Counted from the first letter of the stretch, positions 52,559 through 61,789 are shown. The stretch: 64,000 nucleotides of DNA from Paenibacillus pinistramenti (GCF_005869875.1 NZ_VAWG01000006.1:1-64000), one strand, 5' to 3'. Notes: generated by a model not told the origin, from the sequence alone. Made by a program: numbers and translations.

Positions 52559-53282
52559 CGGGATTGCCCCCTTTCCCTTGCAGCTTCTGTCCGGCCTTCT
52601 CTGCGGCACGGGTCATTGCCTCCAGAGGATGATGCAGCAGACTGCCGTGACCGACGGCCAGCACCGATGGGCGGCACTCTATCAATTTGCGGGCGGACAG
52701 CAGGGCCTCTTCCGGACTCCAAGTTGCCAGGGCCGGAAAGGGAAACCAGGGCTGAAGCTGTCCGGATACCGCAATGCCTCCCCGCAGCTGAAAAGCGTCC
52801 CCGGCAATGAGGCTGCCGTTTCGCTCATCAAGAAAAGCCATCGACCCGGGCGTATGCCCCGGGCAGCTGACAGCTAGCAGAGGACCGATACGATCACCGT
52901 CCCGAAGCAGCAAATCCGGCCTGGAGGTTACTCCGGACGGCACACCTCCGCGGATCGGTGTCTGCCGTTCCTGCGGGTCCAGTGAACGGTCTCCGGCCAG
53001 AAGGCGGGAATCCCGTTCCGATATTCCGATGCTGATTCCGGGGACAGCCTCCTTAAGGCCGTCCAGCGCGCCAATATGATCATTATGCGCATGGGTAAGC
53101 AGGACGGTGCTCAGCGGTTTTCCAAACTGCTTCACGGCCTTTAATATCCCCTTCACACTAAAAGGCAAAGCAGCATCAATCAGCATCAATTCCCGTTCCA
53201 GCTCGATCAGATAGCAGTTAACCGGAAAAAGGCGCGGCATAAAGCTCAGCTGAATCAGCTCTTTGTGCTTGGTGATTTTCAT
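52551..53282 (-). CDS. MBL-fold metallo-hydrolase
   Basis: 243 residues from the ATG eight bases after AGGGAG. Zinc ligands in LTHAHNDHIGALDGL, SCPGHTPGSMAF, IAGDAFQ and VGHGSLLHH. The N-terminal SFMPRLFPVNCYLIE and the LHHPLEAM end resemble small lactonase or detoxification MBL enzymes. It is co-transcribed with, and overlaps, a TetR regulator, an arrangement typical of inducible detoxification units. Substrate unknown. Confidence 0.85.
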   Translation of the reverse strand: MKITKHKELIQLSFMPRLFPVNCYLIELERELMLIDAALPFSVKGILKAVKQFGKPLSTVLLTHAHNDHIGALDGLKEAVPGISIGISERDSRLLAGDRSLDPQERQTPIRGGVPSGVTSRPDLLLRDGDRIGPLLAVSCPGHTPGSMAFLDERNGSLIAGDAFQLRGGIAVSGQLQPWFPFPALATWSPEEALLSARKLIECRPSVLAVGHGSLLHHPLEAMTRAAEKAGQKLQGKGGNPGA

Positions 53283-53316
53283 TCTTCTCTCTCCCTTATC
53301 AGGATTCATTAAATTC

Positions 53317-53345
53317 AATATAACTAATGGCATTAGTTTTGTAAA
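53317..53345 (-). promoter_or_regulatory. SigA promoter with TetR-type operator
   Basis: On the minus strand TTTACA (53340-53345), exactly 17 bases, TATATT (53317-53322). The spacer is occupied by the perfect 17-bp palindrome AACTAATGGCATTAGTT (53322-53338). This is a near-ideal repressor site for the TetR protein encoded at the end of the same transcript. Confidence 0.8.
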
Positions 53346-53361
53346 TCCCTATTCTCGGCCG

Positions 53362-53390
53362 AAAAAAAACCGGCAGGATCACCCTGCCGG
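53362..53390 (-). terminator. terminator of the DUF3886 gene
   Basis: CCGGCAGG (53370-53377) and CCTGCCGG (53383-53390) form a stem followed on the minus strand by eight T. 31 bases after the stop. Confidence 0.85.
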
Positions 53391-53420
53391 CTTCTGGCTT
53401 ACGCGCTTCTTACACGCTTG

Positions 53421-53684
53421 TCACTTGAACTTTTTCCAGTCCTGACTGCTGTTGTCCAGCAGATATTCAAAACTGCTCTCCAGGCGCTTCTGCTCCTGTC
53501 TGCGGGCCTCCTCCGCTTTCATCCGCTCCTGCTCCCTGCGGTTCTCTTCATCACGCTTCATTTCCGCAGCCTGCTCCTTCAATTTGTTCACTACATCCGG
53601 ATTCAGCAGATCTTTAAGCGTAGCGGCCTTATTCTCTTCACGGACAGAAGCCTGCTGCTGCTGTCTGCCATTCTTTTTCGCCAT
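53421..53684 (-). CDS. DUF3886 (YqkE-like) small charged protein
   Basis: 87 residues, Lys/Glu/Arg-rich coiled coil (LKEQAAEMKRDEENRREQERMKAEEARR) with the LKDLLNPDVVNKL segment and the FEYLLDNSSQDWKKFK end that mark the YqkE/DUF3886 family. Function unknown. AGGTGCCTCACC lies ahead of the ATG. It begins 15 bases after the stop of the MFS gene, so both may share a transcript. Confidence 0.82.
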   Translation of the reverse strand: MAKKNGRQQQQASVREENKAATLKDLLNPDVVNKLKEQAAEMKRDEENRREQERMKAEEARRQEQKRLESSFEYLLDNSSQDWKKFK

Positions 53685-53699
53685 GGTGAGGCACCTCCG

Positions 53700-54917
53700 T
53701 CAATCTTCAATTTCCAGCCCTTTCGTTTCCTTACCCAGAAACAGCACGGCTGCGGCGCCAGCCAGCACTGTTATAAAGAACATCGTAAATATGGTTCCTA
53801 CAGGCACCGCCTGGTCACGCATATAGCCTACCAGCAGGGGCCCGAGTACCCCGCCGATCCGCCCGAAGGCCGTCGCCATGCCTACGCCGGTTGAGCGCAG
53901 TTTAGTCGAATACTGCTCCGGACTGTAAGCGTACATCGCCCCCCAAGCCCCCAGGTTAAAGAAGGACAAGCAGACACCGGCGGTAAGCAGCGAGGACAGC
54001 GAGGAAGCATGGCCGAACCACAAAGCGCTCAGCGCGGTCATCAGCAAATAAATCACCAATACGAACTTGCGCCCGAATTTCTCGATAAAATAAGCGGCCG
54101 TGAAATAGCCCGGCAGCTGGGCGATCGTCATGATAAGCACATATTCGAAGCTTTTTACCGTGCTGTAGCCTTTGCCGGCCATCACCGTCGGGAGCCACAG
54201 AAACATGCCGTAATACGAGAAGACAACGGTAAACCACAGGATCCACAGCATGATCGTGGAGCGGCGGGCCTGGCGCGACCATACCAGCGAGAAGCGTTCC
54301 CCGAAGGAAGGTCCCCGTTCCTGTCTGCCCTTTAGATAGCGCGGTGAATCCTCAATCGCCCGGCGCAGATATAAGCCGTAGAGCGCGGGAATAGCGCCGA
54401 TGACAAACGCTGCCTGCCAGCCGTATTCAGGGATGACGAAATACGCCACAACCGCTGCGGCGATCCAGCCGACCGCCCAGAAGCTCTCGAGCAGCACCAC
54501 TGCCCTCCCCCTGTCCCTGACCGGGACGGATTCCGACACCAGCGTTGAGGCTACCGGAAGCTCTCCGCCGAGACCGAACCCGACAACGAACCGCAGCAGG
54601 CACAGCACGGTGAAGCTTGCTGCAAGCGCCGACAAGCCGCTCGCGATTGAGAAGATGAGCAGGGTCCACAGCAAAACCGCCTTCCGCCCATAGCGGTCAG
54701 CCAGAATCCCCGCCAAGGCTGCCCCGAAGACCATCCCCACTGCGTTAATGCTCGTCAGAACACCGATTTGCGAGGAGGAGAGCGCCCATTTCTTCGCAAG
54801 ATCCGTTACTACAAAAGACAGCAGCCCGACGTCCATCGCGTCGAACAGCCAGCTGATTCCTGCACTCAGCAGCAGCTTGCGCTGCTTGGGCTGGCGAAGC
54901 AAATCCAAACTGCTCAT
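53700..54917 (-). CDS. MFS transporter, sugar/NiaP-like
   Basis: 405 residues from the ATG six bases after GGAGG; 31 codons upstream were dropped. Twelve transmembrane helices; the loop 2-3 motif GILADRYGRKAVLLWTL, a further RYLKGRQERG loop and the EKFGRKFVLVIYL motif after helix 8 fit the metabolite-H+ symporter/sugar-porter-like part of the MFS, close to NiaP and YceI-type aromatic or nicotinate carriers. Substrate cannot be told. Translation is followed by the DUF3886 gene. Confidence 0.85.
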   Translation of the reverse strand: MSSLDLLRQPKQRKLLLSAGISWLFDAMDVGLLSFVVTDLAKKWALSSSQIGVLTSINAVGMVFGAALAGILADRYGRKAVLLWTLLIFSIASGLSALAASFTVLCLLRFVVGFGLGGELPVASTLVSESVPVRDRGRAVVLLESFWAVGWIAAAVVAYFVIPEYGWQAAFVIGAIPALYGLYLRRAIEDSPRYLKGRQERGPSFGERFSLVWSRQARRSTIMLWILWFTVVFSYYGMFLWLPTVMAGKGYSTVKSFEYVLIMTIAQLPGYFTAAYFIEKFGRKFVLVIYLLMTALSALWFGHASSLSSLLTAGVCLSFFNLGAWGAMYAYSPEQYSTKLRSTGVGMATAFGRIGGVLGPLLVGYMRDQAVPVGTIFTMFFITVLAGAAAVLFLGKETKGLEIED

Positions 54918-55094
54918 ATGTATCCTCCATTCCGGACTGCCGTCCGAAGGGCTTGGCTTGTGAGCCTGCGGGATGCGGCCGCCGAATCTTTCGCGAACCG
55001 AATTATTCACGTTCCGATTCTTTCGCGATCCGCATCTGCAATTTTCACAAGCTTAACATTTTACTACTTATTATAGCTTTATTTCTGCTTTTTT

Positions 55095-56372
55095 CTATCC
55101 TTTATCGTTCGAAGTAACGTCTTCCGCCACAGCGTGCTTACTGCGCGATAACAGCCGACCGATTGCAAATACGGCCAGGAACAGCAGCATATTGCAGGCC
55201 GACCAGCGGTACATGACGGCGTAGCCGGAATGGGAAGCGACGATGCCGAGCAGCATGGAGCCGGCCGCAACGCCAAAGTCGATCGAGTTGTAGAACAGGC
55301 TGTTGACCGCCCCATGGCTGTAGGAAGGGCTTTCCCGCAGCATCCAGGCCTGGGTGGCCGGCTGAATCGCCCCGAAGCCCAGTCCGTACAGCAGCGCCGA
55401 AACGATCAACAGCGGCAGGCCGTGCACATAAGACAGCAGGAACAGGCTGGCAAATACAATGATTCCCGCAGGGACCAGCACAGCAGCAGGTCCTTTGCTG
55501 TCAAACAGTCTGCCGGATACAGGGCGGATAATCAGTACAGTTATGGCGTTAAACAAGAAGAACAAGCCGATTTGGGCAAGGTGGATTTCTTTGCCGTACA
55601 AAGCCAGAAAGCCGAGCAGGCTTCCGTAGGTCAAAGACATAAGCGTATTCAGCAGCGCGGGAAGCGCAATTTTTCTATTGATATAACGCGGCGGTTTAAC
55701 ATGCTTCCCAGGGCTTCCGGCATGATGCTCCTGCGTCCGGGCCGGCTGCGGGGGAACACTACGGGTCAGGAGAAGAACCGGAAGGATGAGCAGTACGGCC
55801 AGCGTTCCTGCATTGGTCAACGGTTTAAAGCCATAGCCGTCCATCACCGTCAGACCGATCATCGGGCCAAAGGACATGGCCAGACTGGTCGACAGCCCGA
55901 AATAACCGATGCCTTCCCCGAGGCGCTGCTTCGGAATAATCTGGGAGACGAGTGTCGGCATGACCGTGCTGGCCATTCCAAACCCGATCCCGAACATGAC
56001 CCGAAGCGCCAGGACGGCGCCGATCGAGCCGGCGAAGCCGTATAGAAAGGTAGCTGCCGCGGCAATGATAAGTCCGGTGAATAACACGATATTCCTGTGA
56101 ACCTTTCTCAGTACAGGAACGACGGCCAGCCGGGTGCAGATGGCAGACAAAGCGAACAAGCTTGTAACCATGCTGACCAGAAAATCTCCGGGATGAAATC
56201 GTTCCTTCACATAGGCGGGAAAAGGGGAAAGCAGCATCTGCAGGCTTAAGAACAGCAGCAGATAGCTGACAGTCAGTAGAATAAATGATTTGGTCCATAA
56301 GGGTTCCGCTTTCTCTATTTGTCCAGATGCTTGATTATTGATGTTCAACACTCCTATCCTGCTTAAATTCAT
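55095..56372 (-). CDS. MFS efflux-type transporter
   Basis: 425 residues or slightly fewer. Twelve hydrophobic helices, loop motif RLAVVPVLRKVHRNIV after helix 2 and GRLFDSKGPAAV in the second half; similar to drug-efflux MFS proteins of the YfmO/SetB kind. The reading frame overlaps the end of the MarR gene by up to 38 bases. The ATG used has no SD; a GTG (56351) or TTG (56348) lies just behind AGGATAGGAG and one of them may be the real start. The MarR protein upstream is the likely regulator. Confidence 0.8.
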   Translation of the reverse strand: MNLSRIGVLNINNQASGQIEKAEPLWTKSFILLTVSYLLLFLSLQMLLSPFPAYVKERFHPGDFLVSMVTSLFALSAICTRLAVVPVLRKVHRNIVLFTGLIIAAAATFLYGFAGSIGAVLALRVMFGIGFGMASTVMPTLVSQIIPKQRLGEGIGYFGLSTSLAMSFGPMIGLTVMDGYGFKPLTNAGTLAVLLILPVLLLTRSVPPQPARTQEHHAGSPGKHVKPPRYINRKIALPALLNTLMSLTYGSLLGFLALYGKEIHLAQIGLFFLFNAITVLIIRPVSGRLFDSKGPAAVLVPAGIIVFASLFLLSYVHGLPLLIVSALLYGLGFGAIQPATQAWMLRESPSYSHGAVNSLFYNSIDFGVAAGSMLLGIVASHSGYAVMYRWSACNMLLFLAVFAIGRLLSRSKHAVAEDVTSNDKG

Positions 56373-56856
56373 CTTGTTTCTGTACTTTATCAGGACTGAG
56401 GTCAGGACTGAGGCCAGGACCGAGGTCAGGACCGCTGTTCCGGATCAGACGGCCCAGCAGCCCCATAAGCAGCTTGTATTCTTCATCGCTGAATCCGGCA
56501 CGCGCTTCTTCCATGGCGGCCCGCTCCAAGGGTTCAATCTGCTGAACCTTGGTTCTTCCCTCCGGCGTGATGTAGACACGGACAGACCGCCGGTCCTCGG
56601 TCCCTCCTACCTTCCGGATCAGCCCTTTCTCTTCCAGGGAGGCAAGAATCCGGGTAGTCGTCGGCTTGTCTTTCTCCGCCCGCCTGCCGATCTCCCGCTG
56701 AATCATCCCGTCCTCTTCACTGATCCGGTAGAGCACCGCCCACTGCTCCGGGGTCATATTATGATCCTTCAGATGGTGCTGAAACAGCTGCGCCACCTTC
56801 CGGTAGGCTACGCCAAGCAGGAATCCCAGCGACTCATCCAGCCCGTTGTTCAACAT
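56335..56856 (-). CDS. MarR-family regulator with repetitive tail
   Basis: 173 residues. Winged helix about 33-105 (MTPEQWAVLYRISEEDGMIQREIGRRAEKDKPTTTRIL; DRRSVRVYITPEGR wing). After the last helix a proline-rich tail GPDLGPGLSPDLSPD appears, encoded by a 12-bp tandem repeat at about 56397-56444. This is beyond the normal MarR end. GGAGGG is six bases before the ATG. A strong promoter with an operator-like inverted repeat lies upstream. It overlaps the MFS gene it presumably controls. Confidence 0.88.
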   Translation of the reverse strand: MLNNGLDESLGFLLGVAYRKVAQLFQHHLKDHNMTPEQWAVLYRISEEDGMIQREIGRRAEKDKPTTTRILASLEEKGLIRKVGGTEDRRSVRVYITPEGRTKVQQIEPLERAAMEEARAGFSDEEYKLLMGLLGRLIRNSGPDLGPGLSPDLSPDKVQKQDEFKQDRSVEHQ

Positions 56857-56877
56857 GAAATCCCTCCAAATTAAAAG

Positions 56878-56918
56878 GTTGTCATAACAACTATATGACG
56901 ATTCCTGTTCCTTGTCAA
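56878..56918 (-). promoter_or_regulatory. SigA promoter and operator of marR-MFS
   Basis: On the minus strand TTGACA (56913-56918), 17 bases, TATAGT (56890-56895). Immediately downstream, over the transcription start, is the inverted repeat GTTGT-CATA-ACAAC (56878-56891), suitable for MarR autorepression. Confidence 0.75.
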
Positions 56919-56974
56919 TGTCAGAGCGGCTGGGAGCCTGCGTTATAACAGAGTATTTTTATGAGAAGTCCTCA

Positions 56975-57003
56975 ATAAAAAGAGACGGACAACAATGTCC
57001 GCC
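56975..57003 (-). terminator. terminator of the PAS hybrid kinase gene
   Basis: GACGGAC (56984-56990) pairs with GTCCGCC (56997-57003), one wobble; the minus strand continues TCTTTTTATT. 50 bases after the stop. Confidence 0.7.
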
Positions 57004-57053
57004 CCGCTGCTATAAAGCTATAAAAACTGCTACAAATGAAGCTGCAAATAAAG

Positions 57054-59270
57054 CTACAGTTTAAAATGCTTATTGATCATATCCGAAATCGCCTGGCTCT
57101 TCAACGGCTTGCTCAGATAGTCGTCCATGCCGGCCTGAATGGCTTTGTCACGGTCATCCGGCAGAGCATTTGCGGTCACCGCAATGATCACCGGCCTCTT
57201 CTCTTTCGGATAGGTCCGGTTCAGGCTCCGGGATGCCTCCAGCCCATCCATTCCAGGCATGAGAACATCCATAAAGATCATATCATAGGCATGCTTCTTA
57301 ACCGCTTCCAGCACCGCAAAGCCGTTGTCTACGACCTCTACGCTGTGCCCCTGCTTCTCGAGCATTTTCTTGATGACTTTCTGGTTAATTTCGTTATCCT
57401 CAGCAACCAGAACATGAAGCTGCCTTCTGTGAAGCGAAGCGGCGGCTTGCGCCTCGGCTGCCGCAGATTCCGGCAGGTGACTTATAACCTCATCAGCCTT
57501 GACTGTAAAGTGAAAAGTGCTGCCTCCCTCCGGCTTGCCTTCATCCAGCCAGATTTCTCCGCCCATCAGCTCAACCAGCTGCTTGCAGATGGCGAGGCCG
57601 AGGCCTGACCCCTCACTGTTTCGATTGATATAATGCTCCAGCCGGTAAAATGGCTCAAACAGATGCTCCCGCTGCTGTTCAGGGATTCCGATTCCGGTAT
57701 CGCGAACCGTAAACTGAATCTTCTGCTTACTCCCGTCTCCCGGTACCCGCTTCACCGAAACGGATACCGAGCCCTGGAACGTGAACTTTACAGCGTTGCC
57801 AATCAGATTGACGAGCACCTGCTTCAGCTTGCCGACATCACCGCTTATGTAATCAGGCGCATCAGAATCCCGTTCGAAGACAATGGCGATCCCCTTCTCC
57901 CGGGTCTGGGTAGCCAGCAGCTGAATCGTCTCTTCTACGCACTCCTTTATACTGAAGCTGCTGAGAAGGAGAGGCGTTTTGCCGGATTCCAGCCTCGAGA
58001 AATCGAGAATATCGTTTATGATGCTGAGCAGCAGCTCCCCGCTCTTGCGAATCATCTGCACATATTCGATCTGGCTGTTCTCCAATCCCGGCGAATTCAA
58101 CAGCAGCTCGGTCATGCCGATCACGCCGTTCATCGGGGTGCGGATTTCATGGCTCATCATGGCGAGAAACTGGCTCTTGGCTCTGTTTGTGCGCTCCGCA
58201 GCTTCTTTGGCAACAAGCAGCTTCTTCTGCTCGGAAATGTCTTTGGCGATCACATAGAGGCCGACCTGCTCCCCGTTGATGATGATCGGAGCAAAAGTAG
58301 ACAGCACCTCGGTCACACTGCCGTCCCGGTGAACAATCTGTTCAATCAGATTCTCGTTCACCTGCCCTTCAAAGATCGGCGGCAGCGTATCCTCACCTAT
58401 AAACTTTACGAAAGGCTGTCCAGACATCTCGGACGCTTGATAGCCGGTCATGCGCTCGGCCACTTTGTTAGCGTGAATAATATCCCCTTGAAGCGTCAGG
58501 GAGAAAACGGCGTCATAGTTGTATTTCTTCAGCGACGTATAGCGCTCAACCGTCTCCTGCAGCTCCATTTCTACCTTCTTCCGGTCCGTCACATCTTGTA
58601 CCGTACCGCTGATCCGTACCGGTTCGCCGTCTGCATCCCGTGTGACCGTTGCCCGGAAGTGCAAATACTGGCGGCCGTCCGCGGTGCGGAAAATCTCATT
58701 CAATTCACCGCCATCAAGAGCCTCAGCAATGGCTTTCGTCAGAGCCTCCCGGTCCTCTGCATGAATTCCCAGCAGCAGATCATCATGAGAAAATATCTCG
58801 ACCGTGCTGCCGCAGCCGAACATCCGGAATACGGAGTCAGACAAGGTTACCTTGTCCGAAATGATGTCCCATTCCCAAACGCCGATCTTAGTAATTTCCA
58901 GAGCCTGGTTCAGCATCTGATCCTTACGGTACCGCTCCGAAATATCGCGGGCAGCCGCGAGGCGCGAGCCCCCCCCCACAGGCGGTGAGATAACGCTTAC
59001 GGAAATCTCCAGCGGAATCATTTCCCCCCCGCTGTTACTGACCAGGCAGGTGCAGACTCCGCCGCCTTCATTCAGCAGCTGAAGCACCCGGTCTTTATCT
59101 TCCGGGCAGAATAGATCCAGAAATCCGCTGCCGGTCATTTCTTCAGGCTTGTAGCCAAGAACTTTCGTTACAGAGGGTGAAACCGACAAACAAATTCCAT
59201 CTTCGGTAAAGCAGCTCAACACGTCGGGAATATGTTCTATAACTTCAGCTGGCCATGTCGGTTTGTCCAT
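57054..59270 (-). CDS. triple-PAS hybrid histidine kinase
   Basis: 738 residues from the ATG twelve bases after CAGGAG; 31 codons upstream were rejected. No membrane segment. Three PAS domains (about 8-110, 125-240, 252-370; DITERK/DISERY-type PAC ends), HisKA with His in [15 protein letters not shown] (about 395), HATPase (NLIGNAVKF, DTGIGI, GSGLGLAIC) and a C-terminal receiver with phospho-Asp in IFMDVLMPGMDG (about 670). A soluble multi-sensor, partner unknown, as no regulator or Hpt gene is adjacent. Confidence 0.88.
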   Translation of the reverse strand: MDKPTWPAEVIEHIPDVLSCFTEDGICLSVSPSVTKVLGYKPEEMTGSGFLDLFCPEDKDRVLQLLNEGGGVCTCLVSNSGGEMIPLEISVSVISPPVGGGSRLAAARDISERYRKDQMLNQALEITKIGVWEWDIISDKVTLSDSVFRMFGCGSTVEIFSHDDLLLGIHAEDREALTKAIAEALDGGELNEIFRTADGRQYLHFRATVTRDADGEPVRISGTVQDVTDRKKVEMELQETVERYTSLKKYNYDAVFSLTLQGDIIHANKVAERMTGYQASEMSGQPFVKFIGEDTLPPIFEGQVNENLIEQIVHRDGSVTEVLSTFAPIIINGEQVGLYVIAKDISEQKKLLVAKEAAERTNRAKSQFLAMMSHEIRTPMNGVIGMTELLLNSPGLENSQIEYVQMIRKSGELLLSIINDILDFSRLESGKTPLLLSSFSIKECVEETIQLLATQTREKGIAIVFERDSDAPDYISGDVGKLKQVLVNLIGNAVKFTFQGSVSVSVKRVPGDGSKQKIQFTVRDTGIGIPEQQREHLFEPFYRLEHYINRNSEGSGLGLAICKQLVELMGGEIWLDEGKPEGGSTFHFTVKADEVISHLPESAAAEAQAAASLHRRQLHVLVAEDNEINQKVIKKMLEKQGHSVEVVDNGFAVLEAVKKHAYDMIFMDVLMPGMDGLEASRSLNRTYPKEKRPVIIAVTANALPDDRDKAIQAGMDDYLSKPLKSQAISDMINKHFKL

Positions 59271-59372
59271 TCCAAGTTGCAGCTCCTGTCTGAGATATAT
59301 AAAAAATATCATGCGTTTAATGTCTATGCTTACATATCTATCAAACATTAACACAATAGTCAATAAAATCGG

Positions 59373-59397
59373 AAAAACCGCCCGGCAACGAACGGGC
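59373..59397 (-). terminator. terminator of ppaC
   Basis: GCCCG gcaacgaa CGGGC (59380-59397) followed on the minus strand by GGTTTTTCC. A second copy of CCGCCCGG / CCGGGCGG lies about 60 bases away and could form an alternative long-range stem. Confidence 0.65.
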
Positions 59398-59493
59398 CTC
59401 CAGCTGTCTGGCTATGTCCAGCACAATGGGGGTTCGGTTCAAAAACCGGGCGGTCAAAACTGCTTATTATCTAAGTCATCGAAATTCGAAGAA

Positions 59494-60426
59494 TTAAAGC
59501 GTGCCGAACGTTTCGGTCAATACCGGAACGATCTGGGATTTGCGGGAAACAACGCCTTTGAGCACAGCCTTGTTGCCTTGCAGGCTGACGTTGTAGGCTT
59601 TCTCTACTGCAGCAGCTTTGCTGCCCAGCGCGATGCCGACGGAATCGTTGTTCAGAATGTCTGTTACGACAAACAGGAACAGGTCAAGGCCTTTTTCATC
59701 AATAATTCCGTTCAAAGCGGACTCCAGCTCAGCCTGGCGGCTCAGCACGTCGTTCACGTCTACGGCATTAACCTGAGCGATCTCGACTTTGGAGCTGCCC
59801 ATTTGGAATTCTTTCGCATCCAGGGATACCAGCTCGGCGATGGTCTTCTGGCTCAGGTCAGCGCCTGCCTTCAGCATGTCCAGGCCGTATTCGTCCGCAT
59901 TCACGCCTGCAATTTCAGCCAGCTCGCGGGCTGCAGCCACGTCTTCTTCTGTGCAGGTAGGCGATTTGAACAGCAGGGAGTCGGAAATGATAGCGGACAG
60001 CATCAGGCCTGCAATGTTGGCAGGAATTTCAACGCCGTTCTCTTTGTAGAGCTTCTTCAAAATAGTAGCCGTACAGCCAACAGGCTCAGCGCGGTAGTAC
60101 AGCGGGCCGCTGGTTTCAAAGTTGGCGATCCGGTGATGGTCGATAACCTCGATCACGCGGACTTTATCAATGTCGGAAGCGCTTTGCTGGCGCTCGTTAT
60201 GGTCAACCAGAATGACTTCTTTCGCTTCTTCCGCAACGGCTTCTACCAGACGCGGAGCTTCCGCTTGGAAGCGGTCCAGCGCAAATTGAGTTTCACCGTT
60301 AACGGTGCCGAGACGGACAGCCTCCGCTTCAACACCAATCTGATTCTTCAGGTAAGCGTAAGCAATTGCCGAGCAAATTGTATCCGTATCCGGATTTTTA
60401 TGACCAAAGACCAATACTTTTCCCAT
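59494..60426 (-). CDS. ppaC: manganese-dependent inorganic pyrophosphatase
   Basis: 310 residues from the ATG after AGGAGAG; 22 codons upstream lack support. Family II pyrophosphatase of the DHH superfamily: [19 protein letters not shown] and [10 protein letters not shown] ligate two Mn ions. The C-terminal DHHA2 domain (about 190-310) with SRKSQ near the end binds pyrophosphate. There is no CBS insert, so it should not be adenine-nucleotide regulated. It drives biosynthesis by removing PPi. Confidence 0.95.
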   Translation of the reverse strand: MGKVLVFGHKNPDTDTICSAIAYAYLKNQIGVEAEAVRLGTVNGETQFALDRFQAEAPRLVEAVAEEAKEVILVDHNERQQSASDIDKVRVIEVIDHHRIANFETSGPLYYRAEPVGCTATILKKLYKENGVEIPANIAGLMLSAIISDSLLFKSPTCTEEDVAAARELAEIAGVNADEYGLDMLKAGADLSQKTIAELVSLDAKEFQMGSSKVEIAQVNAVDVNDVLSRQAELESALNGIIDEKGLDLFLFVVTDILNNDSVGIALGSKAAAVEKAYNVSLQGNKAVLKGVVSRKSQIVPVLTETFGTL

Positions 60427-60566
60427 TTCGACTCTCCTCTTCATTCTATAATAGGCGAGACAAGTATACCCTATCTCAGGATTTCCTATCAAGATTATAC
60501 CTGAAAAATCAAGTAAATTCCTATAATTTTAATAGGATTAGCAATTTACAAGATGAATCTGACGGG

Positions 60567-61097
60567 CTATTCTGCAGATGAAAGCCGGTCCTGCACCAGG
60601 CCGATATGGGCCAGATGGTGATTGCCGTGCCATACGTAGCTGCCTAGGCAGTAGTCTAGCCGGATTGTTTTGCCGGACTCGGGATGAAGAAAGGAACGCG
60701 CATAATCGCTGTCCTGCATCGATCGCAGCAGTAGCGCCCAGCGGCGGTGAAGCATCTCCAGCAGCGTCAGGGAAATTCCGATCTCCCCGTTCTGCACGTC
60801 GCCCAGCTCGGCCCAGCGGTCCTCATAGTAAGGCTTAATGGTGGGCGTATCCTCCGTAAGAGCCAGCTTGAAGCGGATCAGGCTGTTCATATGGCTGTCG
60901 GCCAAATGATGCACCAGCTGCCTGACGTTCCAGCCCCCTTCCCGGTAGGACAGCTCCAGCTGATCCGGCGTAAATGCCTTGACGGCATCCTTCAGCCTGC
61001 CGGGAAATGCCTCGATTTCCCTGATCCAGCGTTCCCGCTGATCCTCTGAAATGCCGCCCTCCCATTCGAATTGTCCGATCGGATACCTTGGGTCCAT
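60567..61097 (-). CDS. DinB/YfiT-like putative bacillithiol transferase
   Basis: 176 residues. DinB-superfamily four-helix bundle. The metal triad is visible: His in RQLVHHLADSHMN and two later His in SYVWHGNHHLAHIGLV. Proteins of this YfiT/BstA type are annotated as bacillithiol S-transferases in Bacillales, which agrees with a low-GC Gram-positive host. GGAGAGGTC precedes the ATG. Single gene. Confidence 0.87.
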   Translation of the reverse strand: MDPRYPIGQFEWEGGISEDQRERWIREIEAFPGRLKDAVKAFTPDQLELSYREGGWNVRQLVHHLADSHMNSLIRFKLALTEDTPTIKPYYEDRWAELGDVQNGEIGISLTLLEMLHRRWALLLRSMQDSDYARSFLHPESGKTIRLDYCLGSYVWHGNHHLAHIGLVQDRLSSAE

Positions 61098-61209
61098 GCC
61101 TGACCTCTCCTTTTATAGAATATTTATCATGGTGAGCGTACCTGCTGCAGCTTCTTATGCAGTTATTATAAATAAGAAGCGCCGGGAGGGATAGAAGGTT
61201 TAGATGCCT

Positions 61210-61770
61210 TCAGCTCTCTTCCATCGCTTCGTTCCGCAGCACCATATGAATATGGTCCTCCCAGACGCCGTTCAGCTTCAGGTATTTAAAGGCGAGGCCT
61301 TCGTTATAAAAACCCAGCTTATGCAGGACGGACATCGAAGCCAGGTTGCGCGGCATGACGTTGGCCTCGATCCGGTGCAGCTCCAGCTTATCGAAAGCAT
61401 GATCAATGACTGCCCGCAGCGCCTCCGTCATATACCCCTTGTTCCGCTCCTCCTCGTCCAGCTTGTAGCCCAGATGGCAGGACTGGAACGCGCCTCTCAC
61501 AATGCTGCTCAAAGCGGCAGAGCCAATGAGCCGGCTGTTCTCCCCGCGGGTATAAATCCACATCCGGAGCATCTGGCCGTGCTCAGTCTTGAAGGCCTCC
61601 TCATCCAGCAGCCGGGCCTGCACCTCCAGCGTGTAGTAGGAAGGGTCGCGCTGAATCTCCCACGGCGCAAGAAAGCTGCGGTTTCTCTGTATATACGCCA
61701 AAACCTCCGGGGCATCCGCTGCGGTTAACGTTGTGAGCAGCAGCCGCTCCGTTTCGATCATTAATGCCAT
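61210..61770 (-). CDS. GNAT N-acetyltransferase (RimJ-like)
   Basis: 186 residues, GNAT fold of the RimJ/RimL-type (ETERLLLTTLTAADAPEVLAYI at the start; EERNKGYMTEALRAVIDHAF as acetyl-CoA-binding motif A; LHRIEANVMPRNLASMSVLHKLGF). Substrate could be a ribosomal or other protein N-terminus, or a small molecule such as spermidine; not determinable. Together with the Nudix gene 19 bases upstream it forms a probable two-gene operon. Confidence 0.87.
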   Translation of the reverse strand: MALMIETERLLLTTLTAADAPEVLAYIQRNRSFLAPWEIQRDPSYYTLEVQARLLDEEAFKTEHGQMLRMWIYTRGENSRLIGSAALSSIVRGAFQSCHLGYKLDEEERNKGYMTEALRAVIDHAFDKLELHRIEANVMPRNLASMSVLHKLGFYNEGLAFKYLKLNGVWEDHIHMVLRNEAMEES

Positions 61771-61789
61771 CGTTCTTCTCCCCTTTCAT

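Noticed and set aside
59373-59450. Riboswitch-like structure from the two CCGCCCGG copies behind ppaC
   Set aside because: It lies downstream of ppaC and upstream of nothing in the same direction except a distal kinase gene; a simple terminator explains it.
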